NCBI GenBank assembly: GCA_022709625.1
Contig: JAKLIL010000056.1
Span: forward strand, 1 to 8,972
Reading direction: 5' to 3'
DNA length: 8,972 nucleotides
Source: Verrucomicrobiota bacterium
GTDB taxonomy: Bacteria > Verrucomicrobiota > Kiritimatiellia > CAIQIC01 > Lenti-01
In this document: piece by piece, positions 1 to 7,307 of the stretch
Position numbering within the stretch: position 1 is the first letter of the stretch
How the letters are laid out: every line of letters begins with the position of its first letter
Notes under the pieces: generated by a model
The model's database searches: none
Seen by the model: only the letters and a program-made list of their open reading frames with translations
Told to the model about the DNA's origin: nothing
Made by a program: the position numbers and the translations under genes

Positions 1-824
1 GGGATTTCCGCCTGAAGCAGTTCGACCCGGACGATACCGGCCCCTTCCGCGACCGCCCGGCCGCCGAACGGCTCCTGGCGAAAGGCGTCGAACGGCTCGC
101 CGCCCTGCAGGACAAGCTCTACGCCCAGGACCGCTGGGGCGTGCTGCTCATCTTCCAGGCCATGGACGCCGCCGGCAAGGACGGCGCCATCAAGCACGTC
201 TTCAGCGGCCTCAACCCGCAGGGGTGCGAGGTCTATCCCTTCAAGACGCCCTCCGCCCTCGAACTCGACCACGACTACATGTGGCGCTGCATGCGCGTCG
301 CTCCCGAGCGCGGGCGCATCGGCATCTTCAACCGCTCCTACTACGAGGAAACCCTCGTCGTCCGCGTCCACCCCGAATTCCTCGCCGGGCAGAAGCTGCC
401 GCCGCGGTGCGTCACGAAACGGATCTGGGACGAACGCTTCGAGGACATCGCCGCCTACGAGCGCTATCTCGCCCGCAACGGCTTCCTCATCCGCAAGTTT
501 TTCCTCCACGTGTCGCCGGCGGAACAGAAGCGCCGCTTCCTGCGGCGCATCGACGACTCCGACCGCAACTGGAAGTTCTCCGCCGCCGACGTCGCGGAGC
601 GCGAACGCTTCGGCGACTACATGCGCGCCTACGAGGACACGATTCGCCGCACCGCCGCGCCCCACGCCCCGTGGTACGTGATCCCCGCCGACCACAAGTG
701 GTATGCGCGCCTGATGGTCGCCGCCGCCATCGTCGACGCCCTCGAATCCCTCGAATTGGCCTATCCCGAAGTGTCGCCCGCGAAAAGGGCCGAACTGGCC
801 GCCGCCCACAAAGCCCTGCGGTAG
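1..824 (+). CDS. ppk2: Polyphosphate kinase 2 family protein (PPK2, class III-like), 5' end cut off by the window
   Basis: PPK2 enzymes move phosphate between inorganic polyphosphate and nucleotides in the cytoplasm; class III members phosphorylate AMP and ADP. The open frame runs from base 3 to the TAG at 822-824 (273 visible residues), so the start lies outside the window. The GTG at 141 is not the real start, because conserved family sequence precedes it (a DPDDTGPF stretch near the visible N-terminus). Visible motifs are a Walker A-type loop DAAGKDG (visible residues 55-61), NPQGCEV after it, the Walker B-like GIFNRSYYEE, which has the Asn typical of this subfamily, the lid region with RRIDDSDRNWKFSAAD, and HAPWYVIPADHKWYARL near the end. 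The length is close to the usual 270-300 residues, so little is missing. It is convergent with the acyltransferase gene. Substrate preference (AMP, ADP, or polyP synthesis) cannot be settled from sequence alone. Confidence 0.93.
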   Translation, partial: DFRLKQFDPDDTGPFRDRPAAERLLAKGVERLAALQDKLYAQDRWGVLLIFQAMDAAGKDGAIKHVFSGLNPQGCEVYPFKTPSALELDHDYMWRCMRVAPERGRIGIFNRSYYEETLVVRVHPEFLAGQKLPPRCVTKRIWDERFEDIAAYERYLARNGFLIRKFFLHVSPAEQKRRFLRRIDDSDRNWKFSAADVAERERFGDYMRAYEDTIRRTAAPHAPWYVIPADHKWYARLMVAAAIVDALESLELAYPEVSPAKRAELAAAHKALR

Positions 825-825
825 T

Positions 826-843
826 GCCCGACCGCCGGCGGGC
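826..843. other. Short GC hairpin between convergent genes
   Basis: The 19-nt gap between the stop codons of ppk2 (822-824) and the acyltransferase (844-846, minus) holds GCCCG (826-830) and CGGGC (839-843), a 5-bp stem around an 8-nt loop. A competing perfect palindrome CCGCCGGCGG lies inside it at 832-841. Neither strand has a T-run after the stem, so it is not a standard intrinsic terminator. It could still help both transcripts end, but with this much GC a short inverted repeat may also be chance. Confidence 0.3.
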
Positions 844-1968
844 CTACACCGGACGCGAGGGGATGATTTCGTAGCGCTTCTTCAGCTTCAAAAACGGTTT
901 TTCGACGACGAGATAGGAAACCGACGCAACGGCGATGGTGAGGCCCAGCGAAACGACGAACGTGGCCGCGGCTTCGGACAGGGGCAGATGGCTCCGCGGG
1001 AGCCAATGCCGGACAAACTGGCGGCCCAGCGCCAAGCCCAGCAAGTGGAACAAGTAGAGGCCGTACGAAATTTTGCCGAGAAAGACAAACGGGCCGAACG
1101 CGAGCCATTTCATCCCGCGCGCCTTGCCCGTCCGGAAGACGAAATACAGGACCAGGCTCGTGCACAAGCCGATCAACGCATAGGAAACCATCAGGCTCCA
1201 CCCGATGGTTTCCACCGATCCCATCCGCGTCATGAGCCAGCCGCACAGAAGACCGGCCGCCAGGACCGGCAGCGCCGGCACCCGCGCCAGAATCCGGTCC
1301 AAGCCCCCCAGCCCCACCACGATGCCGAGAAGAATGGATTCGAAGTGGGTCACGGGCAAAACCCAGATGGCCGGATGCGGCACGCGCAGCCAGATCAGCG
1401 CGGCCCGCACGACGAGGAACCCGGCGGCCAGCCCCCCCAGGAATTCCGCGTCGCGGGCGCGGGACGACCGAAATAGAAACAGCAACAGCAGCGGGATGAA
1501 GAGATAAAATTGCTCCTCGTAGGAAATGGTCCACAGGTGTTCGGTAAAGGCAATCGGGTTGTATCCCCGGAGCGCCGAGAGAACGTTGTCGGTGAACGTC
1601 AGCAGCCCCAAGCCGCGCCAGGAGCAGAAACGCACTTCGCCCGCGGCGGCGGCCCACGCCATGACGAACAGGCAATAAAGCGCGTAGATGGGCCAAATAC
1701 GCAATCCGCGCCGGACATAGAATTTCCAGATGCAGATGGTTCCCGTCCGCTCGAATTCCTTGGACAGCAGTTTAACGAACAGGAAGGCCGACAAGGCAAA
1801 GAAGAGATCGACGCCGATCCAGCCGAATTCATGGAGGAACCGCCAGGCCGGCGGACCAAACGCCGGCGCGTGGTGGATGAACACCAGCAGGAAAGCGACA
1901 AAACGCAAGCCGTCCAGTTCCGGGAAATAGAACTTTGCCCGCTCCGGGTTGGAAACCGCTTGCGCCAT
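844..1968 (-). CDS. Acyltransferase 3 family integral membrane protein (OafA/OatA-type acyltransferase domain)
   Basis: Members of this family move acyl groups, often acetyl, across the inner membrane onto envelope sugars such as LPS O-antigen, peptidoglycan or exopolysaccharide. The 374-residue protein is hydrophobic throughout with about ten likely membrane segments. Family motifs in order: ELDGLRFVAFLLVFIHH (17-33, with the paired His 32-33 that are functionally important in the family), GVDLFFALSAFLF (52-64; usually ...LSGFL, here Ala replaces Gly), RRGLRIWPIY (86-95), LWTISYEEQFYL (145-156), SYGLYLFHL (301-309) and VEKPFLKLKKR near the C-terminus. There is no SGNH hydrolase domain, so it is the short, transmembrane-only form. 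The ATG at 1968 is the only reasonable start; no in-frame upstream start and no clear ribosome-binding site precede it. It follows queA by 69 nt. Its base composition looks somewhat less GC-rich than its neighbours. The substrate is unknown; the nearby carboxypeptidase only hints at an envelope role. Confidence 0.9.
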   Translation of the reverse strand: MAQAVSNPERAKFYFPELDGLRFVAFLLVFIHHAPAFGPPAWRFLHEFGWIGVDLFFALSAFLFVKLLSKEFERTGTICIWKFYVRRGLRIWPIYALYCLFVMAWAAAAGEVRFCSWRGLGLLTFTDNVLSALRGYNPIAFTEHLWTISYEEQFYLFIPLLLLFLFRSSRARDAEFLGGLAAGFLVVRAALIWLRVPHPAIWVLPVTHFESILLGIVVGLGGLDRILARVPALPVLAAGLLCGWLMTRMGSVETIGWSLMVSYALIGLCTSLVLYFVFRTGKARGMKWLAFGPFVFLGKISYGLYLFHLLGLALGRQFVRHWLPRSHLPLSEAAATFVVSLGLTIAVASVSYLVVEKPFLKLKKRYEIIPSRPV

Positions 1969-1982
1969 AATGCAGGGAAGGG

Positions 1983-2011
1983 AGTTTTCGCGAGTCGGCG
2001 CCGTTTGGCAA
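1983..2011 (-). promoter_or_regulatory. Possible sigma-70-like promoter for the acyltransferase gene
   Basis: On the minus strand the queA-acyltransferase gap holds TTGCCA (2011-2006), a 5/6 match to the -35 consensus, then exactly 17 nt, then AAAACT (1988-1983), only a 3/6 match to the -10 consensus. A start site about 7 nt further on would leave a leader under 10 nt before the ATG at 1968, which would fit the lack of a ribosome-binding site there. The -10 match is weak, so this is a suggestion only; the gene may simply be read through from queA. Confidence 0.2.
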
Positions 2012-2037
2012 GCCCGATTCGAGACAACGTCAGGCGC

Positions 2038-3090
2038 TCAGAGAATCAGCATGCAGTCGCCGTAGCTGTAGAAACGATAGCGTTCGCGGATGGCTTCGCG
2101 GTAGGCCGCGAGCACGAATTCGCGGCCGGCGAAGGCGCTGATCATCATGATGAGCGTGGATTTCGGCAGGTGGAAGTTGGTCACCAGCGCGTCCACGACC
2201 TTGAAGTCGTAGGGCGGATAGATAAACAGGTCCGTGCGCCCCTGCCCCGCGCCGAAGCCTTCCAGCCGCGCGGCGGCGCTTTCCAGCGTGCGCACGCTCG
2301 TGGTGCCCACGGCCACCACGCGTCCGCCGGCGGCTTTTGCGGCGGCGACCTTGGCGGCGGTGTCCGCCGGAATCCGCCAGCGCTCGAAATCCATCCGGTG
2401 CTCGGCGACGGTTTCGGCGGAAACGGGCCGGAACGTGCCGATGCCCACGTGGAGCGTGACGGCCGCGCGAGCCACGCCGCCCGCCGCGAGCCGGTCGAGC
2501 ACCGCGGGGGTGAAATGCAGGCCGGCGGTGGGCGCAGCCACGGCCCCAGGTTCGCGCGCAAACACGGTTTGGTAGCGCACCTTGTCGGCGGCGCGCCGTT
2601 CGGGCGAGGCGGCCTGGCGCGAAATGTAGGGCGGCAAGGGCGTCTGGCCGATGCGCTCGAGCACTTCCAGCCACGGCAAGGCCGACTCCAGCCGCATCTT
2701 CACCCGCCCCAGTTCTCCGTCCGCCAGCACCGTGGCGACAGCCAGATCTTCGTCGAGAATCACCTGCTCGCCGACCTTGGGCCGGCGGCGCGACCGCATC
2801 AAGGCGTCCCAGATGCCCGGTTCGATCTCTTCCAGCAGGAGAAACTCCACCTTGCCACCGGTGCCCGGCTTGGCTTTGCGGCCGAAGACGCGCGCGGGAA
2901 TGACGCGGGTATCGTTGACCACCAGCAGGTCGCCGGCGCGCAAATAGGCCGGCAGATCGGCGAAAAACCTGTGTTCGATCGTACGCGCGGCGCGGTCCAG
3001 CACCAGCATGCGCGCCTCGTCGCGGTTCGCGGCGGGTTCCTGCGCGATCAGTTCGGGGGGCAGGTCGTAGTCGAACTCGGAGACCTTCAT
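2038..3090 (-). CDS. queA: S-adenosylmethionine:tRNA ribosyltransferase-isomerase (QueA)
   Basis: QueA transfers and isomerises the ribosyl part of S-adenosylmethionine onto 7-aminomethyl-7-deazaguanine at tRNA wobble position 34, making epoxyqueuosine, the penultimate step of queuosine synthesis. The 350-residue length is typical. Motifs seen: the N-terminal FDYDLPPELIAQEP (6-19), NDTRVIPAR (59-67), PLPPYI (151-156), AAPTAGLHFT (185-194), GTFRPV (219-223 region), VGTTSVRTLES (261-271), TNFHLPKSTL (304-313) and the C-terminal YSYGDCMLI, where Cys takes a position that is usually Ala. The ATG at 3090 sits inside the end of the upstream carboxypeptidase gene (ATGA overlap) and has no clear ribosome-binding site, so it is probably translated by coupling. 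metK, which makes its SAM substrate, lies one gene further upstream. No other queuosine genes are in the window. Confidence 0.97.
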   Translation of the reverse strand: MKVSEFDYDLPPELIAQEPAANRDEARMLVLDRAARTIEHRFFADLPAYLRAGDLLVVNDTRVIPARVFGRKAKPGTGGKVEFLLLEEIEPGIWDALMRSRRRPKVGEQVILDEDLAVATVLADGELGRVKMRLESALPWLEVLERIGQTPLPPYISRQAASPERRAADKVRYQTVFAREPGAVAAPTAGLHFTPAVLDRLAAGGVARAAVTLHVGIGTFRPVSAETVAEHRMDFERWRIPADTAAKVAAAKAAGGRVVAVGTTSVRTLESAAARLEGFGAGQGRTDLFIYPPYDFKVVDALVTNFHLPKSTLIMMISAFAGREFVLAAYREAIRERYRFYSYGDCMLIL

Positions 3091-4163
3091 CGGCCAAGCA
3101 GCAGGCGGCGCTGGATCGCCATGCCCACGACGGCCGCGATGAACGCGCCCAGCAGGACGAGGCCCAAGCTCTTCAGCCAGCCGCCGTTTCCCGCAGGAGC
3201 GGCCTTTTCTTCGGCGGCCGGTTCGGGCTGGTCTTCGCCTTGCGCCTCATCGTCGGCGACGACGGCAGAACCGGACCGGGCCGGAGCCGGCGGCGGCGCT
3301 TGCACGGCGGGCGGCGGGGGCGGCGCGGAAACGCGGGAGGCATCCAGCAGGCCGCGGGCGAGCAGTTCGGTGGCCCTGGCGTCGCGCACCTTGCGGTCCA
3401 CGCTGCCCATGACGACGGCGATGACCCGCGCGCCGTCGCGCTGGGCCGTGGCGGCGATGGAATAGCCGGCCTCGGTGAAATAGCCCGTCTTGAGGCCGTC
3501 GCAGCCGGGCACGTTGCCGAGCAGATGGTTGTGCGTGCGCATCACGAACTGCTTGGGCGCGGGCCGGAATTCCTTCACGGTGGTGGACGTGTATTGCAGC
3601 GTTTCGGGATGGGCCGCGAGCAGGGCCCGGCAGAGCTTGGCGAAATCGCGCGGGGTGGTGATGTCGGGGCGCTGGCCCGCGCCGGGCGGCAGACCGTGGG
3701 GCGAGGTAAACCGGGTGACCGGCGAAAGGCCGAGTTCCTTCGCCTTGTCGTTCATCATGCGCACGAAGCCGTCGCGGGTGCCCGCCACGTGGAGGGCCAA
3801 AGCCATCGCGGCGTCGTTCGCGGATTGGACCATGAGGGCATAGAGCAATTCGTCCACGGTGAAGCGCTCGCGGGGATCCAGATAGACTTGCGAGCCGCCC
3901 ATCGACATGGCCTCTTTCGTCACCTGGACGGTATCGTCGAGGCGAACGCTGCCCTTGGCGACCTGATCGAGAACGACGAACAAATCCATCAGCTTCAGCA
4001 TGCTGGCGGGATAGCCCGGCCGATCGGCGTTGTCTTCGGACAGGACCTGGCCCGTATTGGCGTCGATCGCGATGGCGCCGATGTAGGGGTCGCGCGAAAT
4101 CGCGCCCCGGGACGCGGGAACCAGCCACGCCAACGCCAAACCAATCCAGACGAGTTTTTTCAT
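3087..4163 (-). CDS. dacA: Serine-type D-alanyl-D-alanine carboxypeptidase (peptidase S11, low-molecular-weight PBP) with a C-terminal membrane anchor
   Basis: This family removes the terminal D-Ala from peptidoglycan pentapeptides outside the inner membrane, limiting cross-linking. The 358-residue protein starts with a signal sequence (1-21: two Lys, hydrophobic stretch, then PASRGA, a plausible cleavage site). All three penicillin-binding motifs are present: SMLK (54-57, nucleophile Ser54), SAN (114-116) and KTG (225-227). The catalytic domain ends near residue 275. There is no PBP5-type beta-rich C-terminal domain. A Pro-rich (279-295) and then acidic linker (303-320) leads to a transmembrane helix (about 331-350) ending QRRLLLGR, so the enzyme should be bitopic with a periplasmic catalytic domain. 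The ATG at 4163 is preceded by AGAAGGGGG (4174-4166). The gene lies 122 nt after metK behind a likely terminator, so it probably begins its own transcript with queA. The dacA symbol is by family similarity; dacF or dacC would fit equally. Confidence 0.92.
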   Translation of the reverse strand: MKKLVWIGLALAWLVPASRGAISRDPYIGAIAIDANTGQVLSEDNADRPGYPASMLKLMDLFVVLDQVAKGSVRLDDTVQVTKEAMSMGGSQVYLDPRERFTVDELLYALMVQSANDAAMALALHVAGTRDGFVRMMNDKAKELGLSPVTRFTSPHGLPPGAGQRPDITTPRDFAKLCRALLAAHPETLQYTSTTVKEFRPAPKQFVMRTHNHLLGNVPGCDGLKTGYFTEAGYSIAATAQRDGARVIAVVMGSVDRKVRDARATELLARGLLDASRVSAPPPPPAVQAPPPAPARSGSAVVADDEAQGEDQPEPAAEEKAAPAGNGGWLKSLGLVLLGAFIAAVVGMAIQRRLLLGR

Positions 4164-4230
4164 GGCCCCCTTCTACTGGGCCGGGCGGCGAAAAGCAAGA
4201 GGAAGAGCCCGCGGGAATCGGCCGGCGGCA

Positions 4231-4262
4231 TAAAACGAAACGGGCGCCGCGTGGCGGCGCCC
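4231..4262 (-). terminator. Intrinsic terminator downstream of metK
   Basis: On the minus strand, beginning 23 nt after the metK stop, GGGCGCCGC (4262-4254), a 3-nt loop and GCGGCGCCC (4250-4242) form a perfect 9-bp stem. GTTTCGTTTTA (4241-4231) follows, with seven T in eleven bases. The order is correct only for minus-strand transcription. It should end the hpf-to-metK transcript before the carboxypeptidase gene. The T-run is interrupted, so some read-through is possible. Confidence 0.8.
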
Positions 4263-4285
4263 GACGGCGAAGAATCTTTCCGCCG

Positions 4286-5479
4286 CTACTTCGCCAGCGC
4301 CTTGACGAGGGCGGCGGCCTTGTCGGTCTGTTCCCAGGTGAAGAACTTGAAGTTCTTGTCGCCCTTCTTGCGGCCGAAATGGCCGTATTGGTTGGTCATG
4401 GAATAGATCGGCCGGAGGAGCTTCAACTGCTTAACGATCTCGGCCGGTTTCAGGCCGAAGACCTGCCGGACGGCCTTGGCGATCTTGTCGTCCGCGACGG
4501 TGCCGGTGCCGAAGGTGTCGACGTGGACAGAGACCGGATCGGGATAGCCGATGGCGTAGGCCAGCTGCACTTCGCAGCGCTTGGCCAACTTGGCCGCCAC
4601 GATGTTCTTGGCGACGTAGCGGGCCATGTAGGCCGCGCTGCGGTCCACCTTCGAGGGATCCTTGCCGGAGAACGCGCCGCCGCCGTGGCGGCCCATGCCG
4701 CCGTAGGTGTCCACGATGATCTTGCGGCCGGTCACGCCGCAGTCGCCCTGCGGGCCGCCGATGACGAAACGGCCGGTCGGATTGACGTGGTAGACGGTGC
4801 GCTTGTCGAGCAGCCGGGCGGGGACGGCCTTTTTGATGACCTTGTCGATGATTTCCCGGCGGATTTGCTTGTTCGAGACGTGCGCCGCATGCTGGGTCGA
4901 AACCACGATGGTGTCCACGCGCAGGGGCTTGCCGTTCTTGTCGTACTCAACGGAGACCTGGCTCTTGGAATCGGGTTTCACCCACGGCATCTTGCCGGCC
5001 TTGCGCATGTCCGTCAGGGTGCGCATGATGCGATGGGCAAGGATGATGGGCATCGGCATAAGTTCGGGGGTCTCGTCGCAGGCGTAGCCGAACATCATGC
5101 CTTGGTCGCCGGCGCCCTGCTCGGCGGTGGCCTTGCCTTCGGCCTTGGCGGCGTTGACGCCCTGGGCGATGTCGGGCGACTGGCTTTCGATGGCGACCAG
5201 CACGGCGCAAATGTTGGCGTTGAAGCCGGTTTCCTGGTGGCTGTAGCCGATGTCGATCACGGCCTGGCGGGCCACTTCGGCGTAGTTCACGATGGCCTTG
5301 GTGGTGATTTCGCCGGCGACAACGACCATGCCGGTCTTGGCGAGCGATTCGCAGGCGACGCGGCTGCGGGGATCCTGCGCCAGACAGGCGTCCAGAATCG
5401 CATCCGAAACGGCGTCGCAGAGCTTGTCGGGATGCCCTTCGGATACGGATTCGGACGTGAAGACGGTGTTCTTGGACAT
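4286..5479 (-). CDS. metK: S-adenosylmethionine synthase (methionine adenosyltransferase)
   Basis: MetK makes S-adenosylmethionine from ATP and methionine in the cytoplasm, releasing phosphate and pyrophosphate, and acts as a tetramer. The 397 residues match the bacterial family length end to end. Motifs: FTSESVSEGHPDKLCDAVSD (7-26, ATP and metal site including His16 and Asp18), the signature GAGDQGMMFGY (122-132), DTIVVSTQH (189-197), GGPQGDCGVTGRKIIVDTYG (241-260), the P-loop signature GGGAFSGKDPSKVDRSAAY (266-284), and RPIYSMTNQYGHFGR near the end. The ATG at 5479 has AAGGAG (5490-5485) 5 nt upstream. Only 45 nt separate it from ptsI, which leaves no room for a SAM riboswitch and suggests read-through from the PTS genes. 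A terminator follows it. Confidence 0.98.
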   Translation of the reverse strand: MSKNTVFTSESVSEGHPDKLCDAVSDAILDACLAQDPRSRVACESLAKTGMVVVAGEITTKAIVNYAEVARQAVIDIGYSHQETGFNANICAVLVAIESQSPDIAQGVNAAKAEGKATAEQGAGDQGMMFGYACDETPELMPMPIILAHRIMRTLTDMRKAGKMPWVKPDSKSQVSVEYDKNGKPLRVDTIVVSTQHAAHVSNKQIRREIIDKVIKKAVPARLLDKRTVYHVNPTGRFVIGGPQGDCGVTGRKIIVDTYGGMGRHGGGAFSGKDPSKVDRSAAYMARYVAKNIVAAKLAKRCEVQLAYAIGYPDPVSVHVDTFGTGTVADDKIAKAVRQVFGLKPAEIVKQLKLLRPIYSMTNQYGHFGRKKGDKNFKFFTWEQTDKAAALVKALAK

Positions 5480-5524
5480 GGCTGCTCCTTGGGGTTATGA
5501 CAATGAACGGGAAAACCTACACGA

Positions 5525-7294
5525 TTACTCGGCCAATTCAAGTATTTCCGGCGCCACGCGCCGGACCAGGGCCCGGCAGAGTTCGAGCACTTCCGCGCCG
5601 GTGGCCATGCCCCGGGCGGCTTCGGCGAGGTCCTGCGCCTCGGCGTAGCGGATCTGGCGGACAACGTCCTTGACCAGCGGCACGGCGCCGGGGCTCGCGC
5701 TCAGTTCGTCCACGCCGATGCCGAGCAGCAGCGGAGCCAGAATCGGATTGCCGGCGGCCTCCCCGCAGACCCCGGTCCAGATGCCGTGCCGGTGGCTGAC
5801 CTCGACCGTGTGGCGGATCAGTTGGAGTACGGCCGGATGGGTCGGCTCGTAGAGCTGGGCGATGCGCTCGTTGCCGCGGTCCACCGCCAGCGTGTATTGC
5901 ACCAGGTCGTTGGTGCCGATGCTGAAGAATTTGACCTTGGGCGCGATCAGATCCGCCGTGAGCGCCGCCGACGGGATTTCGATCATCACGCCCACCTCGA
6001 CGGCGGCGTTGAACGCCAGGCCGGCCGCGGCCAGCTCGGCCTTGCATTCTTCCAACAGGGCGTTGGCCCGGTCCACTTCGGCGGCGCTGCTGATCATGGG
6101 ATACATGATGCGCAGGTTCGGGTTGTGGGCGGAGGCGCGCAGGATGGCGCGCAACTGCGTCTTGAACAGGACCGGCCGGTCGAGGCACAGCCGAATGGCG
6201 CGCCAGCCGAGGAAGGGATTCGCCTCGTCCGGCAGCTTGACCGAAGCGGGCATCTTGTCGCCGCCCAGGTCCAAGGTGCGGATGATGGCGGACTCCGGCA
6301 TGATCCGGCGCGCCACCTCGGCGTAGGCCTCGTACTGGCGCTCCTCGCTGGGATCGCCCCCGCTGGCCAAAAAGAGATTTTCGCTGCGGAACAGGCCGAT
6401 GCCTCGCGCGCCGCGCGCCCAGGCCGCCTCCACGTCGGCCGGCATTTCGATATTGGCCGAAAGCGCCACGGCATGGCCGTCGCGGGTGACGGCCGGTTCG
6501 TCCTTGAGCGTCGCCAGGCGTTTCTGGATGACGATTCGGCCGCGGGCGATGCGGCCGTAGTCTTCTTCCCGCGCCGGGGACGGCCGCAGGACGAGCACGC
6601 CCCGCACGCCGTCCAGAATGACCCGGTCGCCGTCCCTCGCCTTCTCGCACACGGCATGCAAACCGACGATGGCGGGCAGATCCATGGCGCGCGCCATGAT
6701 CGCGGCGTGGGAGGTCGGGCTGCCCAGTTCGGTGACGACGCCCAGGATCTTGCGGCGGTCGAAGGCCACCATTTCCGAGGGCGCCAGGTCGCGGGCGACC
6801 AGGACGCGCGGGCTGTCCAGGCCCGCCAGCCAATCGACGCCGCCGCCCGCGAGGTTCCGCAGGATGCGGCGGGTCACGTCCCGGATGTCGGTGGCGCGCT
6901 CGCGCAGGTAGTCGTCTTCCATCTGGCGGAGGGTCCGGGCGTAGCGCTCCGCGGCGTCGAACAGGATCTTTTCGACGTTTTTGCGCTTGTCGCGGAGGTC
7001 GCGGAAGATTTCGTCCACGAAACTCGGATCGTCGACGACCTGAAGGTGGGCCTCGAAGATGCCGGCGCTTTCGCTGCCCAAGGCATCTTCCACGCGCCGC
7101 TGGATGTCGTGGAGCTGGCGGCGGGTGGCGATCAGCGCCTCTTCGAGGCGGAGCATTTCGCGCGGCACCTCTTCGGCCGCGATGGCATACTCCGGCAGCG
7201 GCAGGTCGTCGCCCTGCAGCAGGAGGACGGGCCCGGCGGCGATGCCCGGCGAGACCCCGATGCCGCGCAGCTCGAGTTCGCGCTGGGCCTCCAT
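5525..7294 (-). CDS. ptsI: Phosphoenolpyruvate-protein phosphotransferase (PTS enzyme I)
   Basis: Enzyme I autophosphorylates from PEP on a His and passes the phosphate to HPr, starting the phosphotransferase cascade in the cytoplasm. The 589-residue length matches standard EI (about 575). There is no N-terminal GAF domain as in the nitrogen-type PtsP. Domain order is normal: an N-terminal helical HPr-binding part (about 30-140), a swivelling phosphohistidine domain with GSPTSHAAIMAR (191-202, active His196), then the PEP-binding barrel with GLFRSENLF (300-308), RTLDLGGDK (339-347), GWRAIRLCLDRP (363-374), FSIGTNDLVQYTLAVDRGN (457-475) and GVCGEAAGNP (508-517, active Cys510). The usual GGxTSH here reads GSPTSH. 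The ATG at 7294 has GAGGAGG (7309-7303) overlapping the ptsH stop codon, 13 nt between the genes, so it is clearly in one operon with ptsH. No EII gene is in view. Confidence 0.97.
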   Translation of the reverse strand: MEAQRELELRGIGVSPGIAAGPVLLLQGDDLPLPEYAIAAEEVPREMLRLEEALIATRRQLHDIQRRVEDALGSESAGIFEAHLQVVDDPSFVDEIFRDLRDKRKNVEKILFDAAERYARTLRQMEDDYLRERATDIRDVTRRILRNLAGGGVDWLAGLDSPRVLVARDLAPSEMVAFDRRKILGVVTELGSPTSHAAIMARAMDLPAIVGLHAVCEKARDGDRVILDGVRGVLVLRPSPAREEDYGRIARGRIVIQKRLATLKDEPAVTRDGHAVALSANIEMPADVEAAWARGARGIGLFRSENLFLASGGDPSEERQYEAYAEVARRIMPESAIIRTLDLGGDKMPASVKLPDEANPFLGWRAIRLCLDRPVLFKTQLRAILRASAHNPNLRIMYPMISSAAEVDRANALLEECKAELAAAGLAFNAAVEVGVMIEIPSAALTADLIAPKVKFFSIGTNDLVQYTLAVDRGNERIAQLYEPTHPAVLQLIRHTVEVSHRHGIWTGVCGEAAGNPILAPLLLGIGVDELSASPGAVPLVKDVVRQIRYAEAQDLAEAARGMATGAEVLELCRALVRRVAPEILELAE

Positions 7295-7307
7295 GGTGCC
7301 GGCCTCC

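Noticed and set aside
224..874. Second plus-strand frame of 216 codons overlapping ppk2
   Set aside because: It is an Arg/Pro/His-rich out-of-frame reading of ppk2, without any family motif.
1991..2021. Imperfect inverted repeat in the queA-acyltransferase gap as a terminator of queA
   Set aside because: CGAGTCGG (1991-1998) and CCGATTCG (2014-2021) pair with one mismatch on the minus strand, but CGAAAAC, not a T-run, follows in that direction. It is not convincing as a terminator.
1510..3465. Plus-strand open frame of 651 codons across the acyltransferase, queA and carboxypeptidase genes
   Set aside because: It is antisense to three well-recognised proteins. Its translation is low-complexity and rich in Arg, Gly, His and Ala, and it crosses gene boundaries. 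Long antisense frames are expected in GC-rich DNA.
4164..4230. Sigma-70 promoter for the carboxypeptidase gene
   Set aside because: A few AT-richer patches occur, but I could not find a -35 and -10 pair with acceptable spacing, so no feature was called.
4379..5500. Plus-strand open frame of 373 codons opposite metK
   Set aside because: It mirrors metK on the other strand. The repeated Gly/Asp/Val/His pattern is what antisense of a conserved GC-rich gene gives, not a real protein.
5480..5524. SAM riboswitch or separate promoter ahead of metK
   Set aside because: The gap is only 45 nt, too short for a known SAM riboswitch. A CATAAC box is present on the minus strand, but no matching -35 box lies at 16-18 nt spacing.
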